DNA of 64,000 bases. Origin: Geobacteraceae bacterium GWC2_55_20. GTDB taxonomy: Bacteria; Desulfobacterota; Desulfuromonadia; Geobacterales; Pseudopelobacteraceae. Location of the stretch: assembly GCA_001802125.1 (NCBI GenBank), contig MGZK01000004.1, positions 16,130-80,129 on the forward strand. Reading direction: 5' to 3'. Below the pieces are notes generated by a model. The model did no database searches. It was not told the origin of the DNA and saw nothing but the letters and a program-made list of their open reading frames with translations. Shown piece by piece: positions 29,936 to 39,054 of this stretch. The translations under genes were made by a program, and so were the position numbers. Positions within the stretch are counted from its first letter, which is position 1, and each line of letters opens with the position of its first letter.

Positions 29936-30301
29936 ATGGCAAACATTCTGATCGTTGATGATTCATCCACCATGCGCAAAATTATATCCAGGTCACTGCG
30001 TCAGGCTGGTTTGCCGGTTGACGAGATTTTTGAAGCAGCCGACGGCATCGAGGGTTTGGGAGTAATCGCTTCCGGTAAATCGATCCAGCTGATTCTGTCG
30101 GACATTAACATGCCCAACATGGATGGTCTTGAATTTGTCAAGGCAGTGCGCGGAAACGGCAACTCCACGCCGATCGTCATGATTACCACCGAAGGTGGTG
30201 AAGAGATCATCAAGGAGGCCATGTCCAGCGGAGCCAGCGACAGCATCAAAAAACCGTTTACACCTGATCAGCTTCAGGAAAAACTGGGGGGATTGGTATG
30301 A
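29936..30301 (+). CDS. cheY: CheY-like response regulator
   Basis: MANILIVDDSSTMRKIISRSL...LILSDINMPNMDGLEFVK...MITTEGG...IKKPFTPDQL. Confidence 0.93.
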   Translation: MANILIVDDSSTMRKIISRSLRQAGLPVDEIFEAADGIEGLGVIASGKSIQLILSDINMPNMDGLEFVKAVRGNGNSTPIVMITTEGGEEIIKEAMSSGASDSIKKPFTPDQLQEKLGGLV

Positions 30302-30804
30302 GCATGAGCTGGGACATCACAGAATCAACTTCGTTAACCGAGGAACAGCTGGCAAGCTACGTAATATCCGCCACCCAGGATGTGTTCTCGACCATGGTTA
30401 TGATGGACGTTGTTGATGAATTCCCGATGAAGGAGCCGGTCAGCCGTTTCAAGTGCAGCATTACCGGCATGGTCGGCTTTGCCGGTACCTACTCGGGGGT
30501 GATTTCGATCCATTGCCCGGTTGAACTTGCTCTGAAGATAACTTCAAACATGCTCGGCATCGAATGTGATGAAGTCAATGAAGATCTGAACGATGCTATC
30601 GGAGAGATCGCCAACATGCTGGGTGGCAGTGTTAAACAGGTCCTTTCCAAGGGGGGGCTTGATGTCAAACTCTCGATCCCGACCGTGATTTCCGGAGAGG
30701 ACTATACCGTAAACTCGCTTTCAGACAGTGACTGTGTCGTCATTCCGTTCGTCGTTGAAGACCATAAATTGCTGGTCGGACTGACTCTGAAAAAGGAAGA
30801 TTAA
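30298..30804 (+). CDS. cheX: CheX-like chemotaxis phosphatase
   Basis: CheX-fold sequence with LNDAIGEIANMLGGSVKQVLSKGGLDVKLSIPTVISG; ATGA overlap with cheY. Confidence 0.82.
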   Translation: MSMSWDITESTSLTEEQLASYVISATQDVFSTMVMMDVVDEFPMKEPVSRFKCSITGMVGFAGTYSGVISIHCPVELALKITSNMLGIECDEVNEDLNDAIGEIANMLGGSVKQVLSKGGLDVKLSIPTVISGEDYTVNSLSDSDCVVIPFVVEDHKLLVGLTLKKED

Positions 30805-30852
30805 CTCCAGCGCCGCTGGAGTTCAGTGTTGACGAGAACTCGTCATACTGAA
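30805..30852. repeat. Two adjacent inverted repeats in the cheX/CheX-REC intergenic region
   Basis: CTCCAGCG-C-CGCTGGAG (30805-30821) then TTCAGT-GT-TGACGAG-AA-CTCGTCA-T-ACTGAA (30822-30852). Confidence 0.85.
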
Positions 30853-30874
30853 TCCGCACCGGAAGACGAATTGA

Positions 30875-31972
30875 ATGGATGGTTATAAAACTCTATACGG
30901 GATTCTGGAAACTGCACTGAAGCAGGCCGGAGAAGAGAGCGGCATGCTTCTCGGTCAGGAGCTGTCAATCGCGCTTTCAGACTCTCTTGCCACCAGCAAG
31001 GCTTCCTACTTCGGAACCCTGGATGATGGCTGCTTTGTTCTTGGCGTTGATTCCAGCGAGTCATATACCGGCCAGTTCTATCTTGTATTCTCGTTGCGTG
31101 ACGCCATAGTCATGAGCAGTATTCTGCTCGGAATACCACCTGCCCGCATCCAGGAGAAAAAACGGCTCTCGATCATCGAGAACGATGATATCGATGCCTT
31201 CTCCGAAATTGCCAATATGATCAACGGTGCCTTCAACACCGTTTTCCAGGGCTCTCTTCCAAACAAGATTCGTCTTAAGCTGTTATCCCCCAAAAAATAT
31301 ATCCCGGAAATTGATCAATTGAGCGAAGAAGAGCCGCTCCCGGATGGTGAATATCTGATGTTCCGTTCCAAGTTGGAACTTCCGGGACAGGAAATGAACC
31401 ATCTGGATGTAATGATTCCGGTAGCATTGGGCAATATTTACGATCCTCCCCAGGAAATGCCGGAACCCGAGGTCGATACCGGTCTTGCCGGGGGCGCCGG
31501 TGCCGATGGGCAGGATGCTGAATCGGCTGGCGGCGATTCCGGTGCGTCAAAGGCGCCGGGCGACGCGGAGCGGTTAGGCGAAGATGTTGCTGGTGGTATA
31601 GACAGCATCGTTATTCTGGAGGACAACACCGAAGAGAGACAGCAGATTGCAACCCTGGTCGAATTTACCAGATTTCAGATAGTTGAAGGCACCCTCAATG
31701 CCGATATCAAGGAGTTGTTTGCCGGTCGTAACGTGCGATTGGTTATAATCGGTTCACGGGATGCCGACGACCGCGAGTTGGCCGTGTGTATAAAAGTCAA
31801 CGCCCTCTGCCAGGATTCCCCCCCCCCGATAATCATGAGCGCCGAGTGCTGGACCCGTACCGCTGTCTTGAAGGCGCTGAAATACGGGGCCAGGGACATT
31901 ATCATAAAACCTTGCAGCGGTGACGACGTGATTGCCAAGATAAGACGTTACTGCCATTTACCTGCAAACTGA
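30875..31972 (+). CDS. CheX/CheC-like domain fused to a degenerate receiver domain
   Basis: N-terminal SEIANMINGAFNTVF (ExxN-type), linker rich in G/A/D, C-terminal SIVILEDNTEERQQIATLV...VRLVIIGSRDADDREL...ARDIIIKPCSGDDVIAKI. Confidence 0.75.
   Translation: MDGYKTLYGILETALKQAGEESGMLLGQELSIALSDSLATSKASYFGTLDDGCFVLGVDSSESYTGQFYLVFSLRDAIVMSSILLGIPPARIQEKKRLSIIENDDIDAFSEIANMINGAFNTVFQGSLPNKIRLKLLSPKKYIPEIDQLSEEEPLPDGEYLMFRSKLELPGQEMNHLDVMIPVALGNIYDPPQEMPEPEVDTGLAGGAGADGQDAESAGGDSGASKAPGDAERLGEDVAGGIDSIVILEDNTEERQQIATLVEFTRFQIVEGTLNADIKELFAGRNVRLVIIGSRDADDRELAVCIKVNALCQDSPPPIIMSAECWTRTAVLKALKYGARDIIIKPCSGDDVIAKIRRYCHLPAN
31818..31827 (+). repeat. C10 homopolymer inside CheX-REC CDS
   Basis: gatt CCCCCCCCCC gataatc. 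Confidence 0.95.
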
Positions 31973-32076
31973 CGCAAAATGTCACCATTGATAAGTAATA
32001 ATTATCTCCCGCGATTTTCTGCCAATCATATTCCGTTGAAGTATCTGTGCCGTCAAACCGGGGCCTGGGCGGGCTG

Positions 32077-34185
32077 ATGAAAGCTTCGTTAATTTCACAT
32101 ACCGGTTCTCTCCGATCTCCGCTGCCGCTGTTTCCAGTAATTCTCTCAATCCTTTACCTGCTTGTATTTCCTGCAAGTGAAGCAGGGGCATCCATTTCCA
32201 ATCGACTCTACCGTGTTGATATCCGCCCCCATAAAGATTATACCCGCATCATCGTCAGGTTGGCCGAACCGCCGGTCTATAATTTGACGACCATCCCCGG
32301 CAGCCGTATGCGGCTCGTGATTCAGGATACCGGCGGTACGCTGTTCAAGAAATTCAGGCGATATTCCGACCGGAATATCGGTGGGCTTACCTTTTTAAGG
32401 CGGGGAGACAGTCTCCTGATAACATTCCAGGTCGCTCCGTTGGCCGGATACCGTGACCTGTCTCGACCGGATGTCAGCGCAATAACTCTTGATATCGGAG
32501 CGCCGTTCAAGACGAAAATTACCGGCCCTGCTTTTCAGGGGCGCGAAAAAATCTGGAGTGGTGTCGAGAAGCTGGTGAGAGACTTTGATCCGCCTCTCAA
32601 ATCGGAGATCCCTTTTTCACCCACCGACCGGCAGATTCTCAAAAACTTTCTTGACGAAAACGACCAGAAGCTTTTCATGACGGCGGAGGCTGCACTGTAC
32701 CGCGGGCTGCTGTCAGAGGCGGAGGAAATCTTTACCCAGTTTGCGTCTCGCCAGATTCCGGTTCGTCCATTGGCCATGTATCGTCTGGCGGAAACCTGGT
32801 ACAAGCTGCAGAAGTATCCCCAGGCTCTGAGCGCATTTCGTGAAGCGGAAAAATTATGGCCTGCATACCTTGGTTTCAATCCGGGGGTTACGTTTTACTA
32901 TGGTGACAGTATCGCCAGAAGTGGCGACCTGGCCCAAGCGCGGCTCTTGTTGACCGGTCTTGTCGGTCGGCTGGCGGACAAAAAATATGCTCCCGCCCTG
33001 CTGGTGCGACTCGGTGACATTTTATCGCGCCAGGGGCATGACAGGGAAGCGCTGGCCATATATCTGAATGTCGCCGAAAACTTCAAGGACAACAAGGCCA
33101 ATGGAATGGCGTTGATGCGCCGTGCCGATCTTCAGTTTCTGCAGGCTACACCATGGAACTACAGGCCGTTAAGCGCCGCTTATCTGAACGCCTCCCGTCA
33201 GAGTGGTGATTTGGACATGCGCGAGGAGTCCTTGTTCAAGCATGTGTTGCTGGAATCAATCCATGGTGATGCCGGTGAAGCACTGCAGCTCGTGACTTCG
33301 TTCCAGAAAAAGTTTCCGCGTGGAGTCTATGTCGCTGTTATCAGGACCATCAGGGAAGTGCTGGTTGCGGATGTTTATCGAAACACGGCCTGGAGAAAGG
33401 ACCCGTCTTCCCTGGTTCGTTTTGTTGAAGAGCAGCACGACTACCTGTCGGGCTGTGTCGAACAACCGGGATTTCTCAAGACTGTTGCGACCGCATACAG
33501 CGAGTCCGGAAGGCCCATCGAGCTGATCAAGCTGCTTGATTCAGTGGTGGAACGGCAATGGGCGGCTCCCATTGCTCCTGATGTATATCTTGAAATAGTT
33601 GATAACTCTGAGCTGATCGGTGATATGGTCACGGCTGAACGCGCGATAAAAGCATTTTTGCGAATGTTTCCGGCCGACCCGCGCTCGCGCGAGATGACGG
33701 AGCGCCTTGGGGAGGTTTACTTTACCGCGGATAAGCACCAGCAGGTAAAGGAAACCTTGTTGTGGCTGCTCAACAAGGGTGAAAAAGCACGTATTCCGGA
33801 AAGCTATTACCGTTTGGGCCGGTCGCTCTGGACTCTGCAGCTGTATCCCCAGGCATCCAGGGCTATGGACATCTATCTTGCGGCTGCCCCCGTCCGAGAC
33901 TCAAGATTGTTGCCGGACGCTTATTACGTGGCGGTTTCATCCAGGGAAAATACCGGGGATCGAAAAGGCGCATTGAAGTTGCTTGATGCTGCTCTGAAGC
34001 TGGCGGATAACAGGCGCCGCGAAGAATTCATATACAAAAGCGGCGATATCAACCTGCGTGACGGAAATATTTCACGTGCCCGTGCGATGTTTGAACAGTT
34101 GGATAAAAACGGCAAGGACCCCGATTGGCAAAAGCTAGCCCGGCAGGCACTTGCAACCATTGAGACCAAATCCGCAGTTCGTTAG
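32077..34185 (+). CDS. TPR-repeat protein with N-terminal AMIN-like domain, exported
   Basis: ATG at 32077 (ORF track 32047); LYRVDIRPHKDYTRIIVRLAEPPVYNLTTIPGSRMRLVIQDTGG then many TPR-like helices. Confidence 0.8.
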   Translation: MKASLISHTGSLRSPLPLFPVILSILYLLVFPASEAGASISNRLYRVDIRPHKDYTRIIVRLAEPPVYNLTTIPGSRMRLVIQDTGGTLFKKFRRYSDRNIGGLTFLRRGDSLLITFQVAPLAGYRDLSRPDVSAITLDIGAPFKTKITGPAFQGREKIWSGVEKLVRDFDPPLKSEIPFSPTDRQILKNFLDENDQKLFMTAEAALYRGLLSEAEEIFTQFASRQIPVRPLAMYRLAETWYKLQKYPQALSAFREAEKLWPAYLGFNPGVTFYYGDSIARSGDLAQARLLLTGLVGRLADKKYAPALLVRLGDILSRQGHDREALAIYLNVAENFKDNKANGMALMRRADLQFLQATPWNYRPLSAAYLNASRQSGDLDMREESLFKHVLLESIHGDAGEALQLVTSFQKKFPRGVYVAVIRTIREVLVADVYRNTAWRKDPSSLVRFVEEQHDYLSGCVEQPGFLKTVATAYSESGRPIELIKLLDSVVERQWAAPIAPDVYLEIVDNSELIGDMVTAERAIKAFLRMFPADPRSREMTERLGEVYFTADKHQQVKETLLWLLNKGEKARIPESYYRLGRSLWTLQLYPQASRAMDIYLAAAPVRDSRLLPDAYYVAVSSRENTGDRKGALKLLDAALKLADNRRREEFIYKSGDINLRDGNISRARAMFEQLDKNGKDPDWQKLARQALATIETKSAVR

Positions 34186-34259
34186 CCTTCCCGTATCCAG
34201 TCAAAAACCCGACTTAGTCAAAAACATGACGCAATCCGCGCCCGGTATTTACGTCAAAG

Positions 34260-34275
34260 TGGCATAACAATCGCG
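34260..34275 (+). promoter_or_regulatory. Second, weaker sigma-54-like element
   Basis: TGGCATaacaaTCGCG with GG-N10-GC spacing. Confidence 0.35.
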
Positions 34276-34325
34276 ATAGTGTCGGGATATGGCCCTTGGA
34301 AGTAACAGGAGTGGCTGCTGTTTGA

Positions 34326-34341
34326 AGGCATGCTTTTTGCA
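34326..34341 (+). promoter_or_regulatory. Sigma-54 (RpoN) -24/-12 promoter upstream of flgB
   Basis: aGGCATGctttTTGCA: GG-N10-GC spacing, close to TGGCACGnnnnTTGCA, ending about 30 nt before the flgB ATG. Confidence 0.75.
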
Positions 34342-34369
34342 ATCAAATGCGTTCACGTAGGAGGTCACA

Positions 34370-34798
34370 ATGCGAGTGGATGGATTGTTCAGTACTACAG
34401 TTGAGTTGCTTGGAAAAAGTATTGACCTGAGGGCGAAAAACCAGAACCTGATCGCCTCAAATATCGCCAATGCCGAAACCCCCAATTTCATTCCGAAAAC
34501 ACTGGCGTTCGAGGAAGAGCTCCAGGGCGCTCTCAAAAGCGGAAACAGCAGAGGTCCGACGCCAGCAATCACAAACCCGCGCCACATAAACATAGGTGGC
34601 TCCGGTGGCGGGCTTCGGTCGGTTTCAGGCAAGGTTATTGAAACTCCTGCCAAAACTCCTGGAAAAGATGGCAACGCCGTGGAACTTGAAAACGAGATGG
34701 GTAAAATGACTGAAAACCAGGTCATGTTCAATGCCTCGGTGCAGATGCTGACCAAGAAGTTCGAGGGATTGCGGACTGCAATCAGGGAGGGCAAATAA
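34370..34798 (+). CDS. flgB: Flagellar basal-body rod protein FlgB
   Basis: VELLGKSIDLRAKNQNLIASNIANAETPNFIPKTLAFEEEL. Confidence 0.95.
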   Translation: MRVDGLFSTTVELLGKSIDLRAKNQNLIASNIANAETPNFIPKTLAFEEELQGALKSGNSRGPTPAITNPRHINIGGSGGGLRSVSGKVIETPAKTPGKDGNAVELENEMGKMTENQVMFNASVQMLTKKFEGLRTAIREGK

Positions 34799-35236
34799 AT
34801 GGATTTTTTCAGTTCAATAAACGTCAGTTCGTCTGCGCTCTCTGCTGAGCGGACACGCATGAACCTGATTTCCAGCAACCTGGCCAACGCCAGTGCCACA
34901 AGAACCGCCGAGGGTGGTCCATACAAGCGCAAGGATGCCGTGTTCACCTCCACTCCGATGGAGAACCGTTTCGATCGTGCCCTGGACGGTGCTACGGCTC
35001 AACAGGTTCGCCAGGTGGAGGTGTCTCGGATCGTTGAGGACCAGAATCCGCCCCGTATGCAGTACGATCCCGGACATCCCGATGCCGATCCCCAGGGGTA
35101 TGTTGCCATGCCTAACGTGAACGTGGTCGAGGAAATGGCCGACATGATCGGTGCGACCCGTGCCTATGAGGCCAATGTCACCGCAGTCCAGGCAGCAAAA
35201 AGCATGGCGATGAAAACACTGGAAATAGGCAGGTAA
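34799..35236 (+). CDS. flgC: Flagellar basal-body rod protein FlgC
   Basis: MDFFSSINVSSSALSAERTRMNLISSNLANASATRTAEGGPYKRKDAVF...GYVAMPNVNVVEEMADMIGATRAYEANVTAVQAAKSM. Confidence 0.97.
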   Translation: MDFFSSINVSSSALSAERTRMNLISSNLANASATRTAEGGPYKRKDAVFTSTPMENRFDRALDGATAQQVRQVEVSRIVEDQNPPRMQYDPGHPDADPQGYVAMPNVNVVEEMADMIGATRAYEANVTAVQAAKSMAMKTLEIGR

Positions 35237-35272
35237 CTCCCCTAATACATTTTTTTAAAAGAGGAATTTCAC

Positions 35273-35575
35273 ATGGAAATAAGTGCTATCGAAAGTGGAA
35301 TGGGTCTTTCAAAGATCTTTCCCGAGCAGGGCAAAATCAGTTCTTCTTCGACTGCAGAGGGGGCCGGTAAGTTTTTCAGCGAACTCGTCTCCAAAGTAAA
35401 TGACATGCAGGTACAGTCAGATAAATCAATACAGGGGTTGGCAAGTGGGGAAAACAAGAATCTTCATGAGGTGATGATTGCCGTCGAGAAGGCCAGTATT
35501 TCGTTCCAGTTCATGTCTCAGGTCCGTAACAAGGCGCTTGAAGCCTATCAGGAAGTTATGAGGATGCAGGTATAG
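35273..35575 (+). CDS. fliE: Flagellar hook-basal body protein FliE
   Basis: [37 protein letters not shown]. Confidence 0.95.
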   Translation: MEISAIESGMGLSKIFPEQGKISSSSTAEGAGKFFSELVSKVNDMQVQSDKSIQGLASGENKNLHEVMIAVEKASISFQFMSQVRNKALEAYQEVMRMQV

Positions 35576-35680
35576 AGTGGATTTTCATCCCGTGGAGCTT
35601 TCTAAACGTGTTCTATGCCGTGCCGGCATTGATTCCGCGGTAGATTTGCAATTACTCTGAAAGGAACGTTCATTACGCCG

Positions 35681-37261
35681 ATGCCAGAAGGATTACGAAG
35701 ACTTATAGAGCCTTTTATGGCGCTTTCCCCAGGGAAAAGGATGCTCATTGTCGGGGTGGCTTTATTATCATCCGTGGCGTTTGCCGTGCTGATATTTGTA
35801 GCCAACCGTACCGATTACCGCCCGCTTTTTACCAATCTTACCCCTGAAGATGCTGGGGAAATCGTCAAAAAAATGAAGGATAGCAAGGTTCCTTACCAGA
35901 TTACCGATGATGGCAAGGGAATACTTGTTCCTTCCGACAAGGTTTACGATCTGAGATTGACGCTTGCTTCCGAAGGTCTTCCCCAGGGTGGCGGAGTCGG
36001 TTTTGAAATTTTTGACCGGAAAAACTTCGGCATGACCGAGTTTGTGCAGAAGCTTAATTACCAGCGCGCCCTTCAGGGGGAGTTATCCAGGACAATAGCC
36101 CAATTGACCGGTGTTGAACAGGCAAGGGTGCACCTGGTAATACCGGAGAAATCACTTTTCAAGGACAATGAAAAGCCGGCCACTGCCTCGATAGTACTTA
36201 AAATGAAGTCGAATCGCGCACTGCGTGATGCAGAAGTGCAGGGTGTGGTGCATCTTGTGTCATCTTCGATCGAAGGCATGGACCCTGAGCATGTGACCGT
36301 GCTTGACAGCCGGGGGAAAATTCTCAGCAAAGGCGGCAGCAGCGATCCTACCAGTCGCATGACATCGGCCATGCAGGAAACGCAACGAAATTACGAAAAG
36401 AATGTCGAGGAACGGATACAATCCCTGCTTGATCGCATTGTCGGTGGCGGCAAGTCCGTGGCTCGGGTTACTGCTGCTTTTGATTTCAAGCAGGTCGAGC
36501 GGCTTGAGGAGAAGTTCGACCCGGAAAGTATTGCCGTTCGCAGCGAGCAGCGCACCGAAGAAAAAGGGGCATCGACAACAGCCAGCAGTGGAGTCCCCGG
36601 AGTCCAGACTAATCTTGGACGAACGGCCAACGCTGGGGGGGGGACGTCTGGAGGCGGCTCCAAAAACGATGAAACTCTCAACTATGAGGTCAGTCGATCC
36701 ACCGCAAAGATCATTGAGCCGATTGGCGCTTTGAGTAAAATCTCGGTTGCGGTGCTGGTAGACGGCAAATATGAAGCGCCCGCCGCCACCAAGGAAGGCC
36801 AACCGGCCAAGGCAAAATATACCCCCCGCTCTCCTGATGAACTTCAAAAGATTGAGACACTCGTAAAGAGCGCTGTCGGTTTCAACCCTGAGCGAGGCGA
36901 TCAACTGAGCGTGCAGAATATTCCCTTCCAGGAGACCGGAGAGTTCGGTGCAACCGAAACCGTCAAGTGGTGGACAAACCCATTTTTCATGTCTCTGGCT
37001 AAAAACCTGATGATCGGGGTCGGCTTCCTGGCGTTGATCATGTTCGTGATCCGCCCGCTTCTGGCATCGCTCAAAACATCAAGGCCGGCTTCTCTTGAAA
37101 GTTTCGAGCCGCTTGGCGAGGGCAGGGAACAGCTCACCACGACAGAACGTGTGCAGCTTGCCACGCAAATGGCGGAACAGCAAAGTCTGATAGAACAGGC
37201 AAAAAAGGATCCATACCAGGTTGCCCAGATACTGCAAAACTGGGTTGGCGAGGACAAGTAG
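35681..37261 (+). CDS. fliF: Flagellar MS-ring protein FliF
   Basis: YRPLFTNLTPEDAGEIVKKMKDSKVPYQITDDGKGILVPSDKVYDLRLTLASEGLPQGGGVGFEIFD. Confidence 0.97.
   Translation: MPEGLRRLIEPFMALSPGKRMLIVGVALLSSVAFAVLIFVANRTDYRPLFTNLTPEDAGEIVKKMKDSKVPYQITDDGKGILVPSDKVYDLRLTLASEGLPQGGGVGFEIFDRKNFGMTEFVQKLNYQRALQGELSRTIAQLTGVEQARVHLVIPEKSLFKDNEKPATASIVLKMKSNRALRDAEVQGVVHLVSSSIEGMDPEHVTVLDSRGKILSKGGSSDPTSRMTSAMQETQRNYEKNVEERIQSLLDRIVGGGKSVARVTAAFDFKQVERLEEKFDPESIAVRSEQRTEEKGASTTASSGVPGVQTNLGRTANAGGGTSGGGSKNDETLNYEVSRSTAKIIEPIGALSKISVAVLVDGKYEAPAATKEGQPAKAKYTPRSPDELQKIETLVKSAVGFNPERGDQLSVQNIPFQETGEFGATETVKWWTNPFFMSLAKNLMIGVGFLALIMFVIRPLLASLKTSRPASLESFEPLGEGREQLTTTERVQLATQMAEQQSLIEQAKKDPYQVAQILQNWVGEDK
36635..36643 (+). 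repeat. G9 homopolymer inside fliF CDS
   Basis: cgct GGGGGGGGG acgtct. Confidence 0.95.
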
Positions 37262-37310
37262 AATCAAATATATTGAATCACGCTTTTAATAAACTCCACG
37301 CAGGGGCACT

Positions 37311-38303
37311 ATGACCGGTTCAGAAAAAGCTGCAATTCTTTTGCTTTACCTTGGCAATGAGGTAACCTCCAAGGTCTTTGAGCATCTGGATGATACGGAA
37401 ATTAAAAAGATCAGTAAAAGCATGGGACAGTTGGGGCATGTTTCACGCAATACAATCATGGAGGTTGTAAATACTTTTACCGAGGTCATTAACCCGGAGT
37501 CGGGAATATTTTCCCAAGGGGACGAATTTGTTTTGAAAATCCTGGAAAAGGCGCTGGGGCCGGAAAAAGCTCACATGCTGATGGAGGAGTTGCAGGCGTC
37601 CAGTTATGGGGATCTTGTCGATATTCTGGCCAATATGGACTCCAAAACCATCGCCAATTTCCTGTCTCAGGAGCACCCGCAAACCATTGCAGTTATTCTG
37701 GCAAAACTCAAATCAAAACAGACCAGCGAAATAATCAGTCTTTTACCACAGGAGTTGCAGGCCGAAGTAGTTCTGCGAATAGCGGATGTGGAGCAGGTAT
37801 CACCCGAGATTCTCAAGGATATCGACGAGGTTTTGAAGCGCGAGATCAATTCCATGGGAGGTACTCAGCGTTACAAGGTTGGTGGTATCGACAAGGTCGT
37901 GGACATGTTCAATCATTTTGACCGCAGCAAGGAGAAGCAGATCCTTGACAAGCTTGATGTGTTGAGCCCTCCCTTGTCCGAGATAATCCGCAAGCACCTC
38001 TTCACTTTCGAGGATGTTTTTGCGCTTGACGATCGAAGTATCCAGTCCGTAATGCGTGAAGTATCCAATGATACCCTGACTCTGGCGATGAAGACATCTC
38101 CGGACGAGGTCAAGGACAAGATCTTCAAGAACATTTCCAGCCGAGCTGCCGAGATGATCAAGGAAGACCTCGAGGTTATGGGGCCGGTGCGACTGTCCGA
38201 TGTTGAAAAAGCGCAGGGAGAAATCATAAAAATTGTAAGAAAGATGGAAGAGGAAGGCAAAATTGTGCTTGCCGGGCGTGGGAGCGAAGATGTCCTCGTC
38301 TAG
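37311..38303 (+). CDS. fliG: Flagellar motor switch protein FliG
   Basis: MTGSEKAAILLLYLGNEVTSKVFEHLDDTEIKKISKSM...EHPQTIAVILAKL...FTFEDVFALDDRSIQSVMREV. Confidence 0.98.
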   Translation: MTGSEKAAILLLYLGNEVTSKVFEHLDDTEIKKISKSMGQLGHVSRNTIMEVVNTFTEVINPESGIFSQGDEFVLKILEKALGPEKAHMLMEELQASSYGDLVDILANMDSKTIANFLSQEHPQTIAVILAKLKSKQTSEIISLLPQELQAEVVLRIADVEQVSPEILKDIDEVLKREINSMGGTQRYKVGGIDKVVDMFNHFDRSKEKQILDKLDVLSPPLSEIIRKHLFTFEDVFALDDRSIQSVMREVSNDTLTLAMKTSPDEVKDKIFKNISSRAAEMIKEDLEVMGPVRLSDVEKAQGEIIKIVRKMEEEGKIVLAGRGSEDVLV

Positions 38304-39036
38304 GGTCATTAAAGCTGCGGTTCATGATGGCGCCGGTATTTCCGACTTCAGTTTCAAGCAGATAAACTCTGCTGCCGTATCCGCGTCGCTTGAGCCGGGT
38401 TCAGGCGGCTTTGTCCCGATGGATCTTTTCGCCGGAGCAAGCTTTCTGGAACGTAATGAATTGTTACGGGAAGAACCGGAAAATTCAGGACCGCCGGTGG
38501 TTGAAATCACCGAGGACGAACTGAAACAAAAAATCAACGATTCCTTCAACGCCGGTCTGCAGGAAGGCAAAAATCTGACGGAACGCGGGCTTGTCAATGT
38601 TTTTAGAGCCTTGCGCGGGGCCAGCGAGACGATTCATAACCTAAGGGACAAAGTGTTGCGCGAATCCGAGGATGAGCTGATCAATCTTGTGATGCTGGTG
38701 GCCCGCAAGGTTATTATCCGTGAGGTCTCGCAGGATCGTTGCATATTGGCCGATGTGGTGAAAAATGCTCTTGCCGGATTGTCGGCTCGCGAAGAGTTGA
38801 CGGTTCGATTAAATCCGGATGACTATGCCTTGTTGAATTCCGGCAGGGAGGAATGCCTCAAAAAAGAACTTGTCAGTGAGCGTCTGCAACTGAAGGCGGA
38901 TTCCACCGTTGCATCGGGATTCTGCCAGATCGACGCGGCCATGGGAACGATCGATGCCGGGCTTAACGCCCAACTGGAAGCTATTTACCGCAATCTCCTT
39001 GATGAGCGGAGCGCTTCACAGGTTCAGAATGACTGA
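38290..39036 (+). CDS. fliH: Flagellar assembly protein FliH
   Basis: MSSSRVIKAAVHDG...; LINLVMLVARKVIIREVSQDRCILADVVKNALAGLSAREELTVRLNPDDY. Start trimmed from 38263. Confidence 0.9.
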   Translation: MSSSRVIKAAVHDGAGISDFSFKQINSAAVSASLEPGSGGFVPMDLFAGASFLERNELLREEPENSGPPVVEITEDELKQKINDSFNAGLQEGKNLTERGLVNVFRALRGASETIHNLRDKVLRESEDELINLVMLVARKVIIREVSQDRCILADVVKNALAGLSAREELTVRLNPDDYALLNSGREECLKKELVSERLQLKADSTVASGFCQIDAAMGTIDAGLNAQLEAIYRNLLDERSASQVQND

Positions 39037-39054
39037 TACAGGGATAATCCCGAT

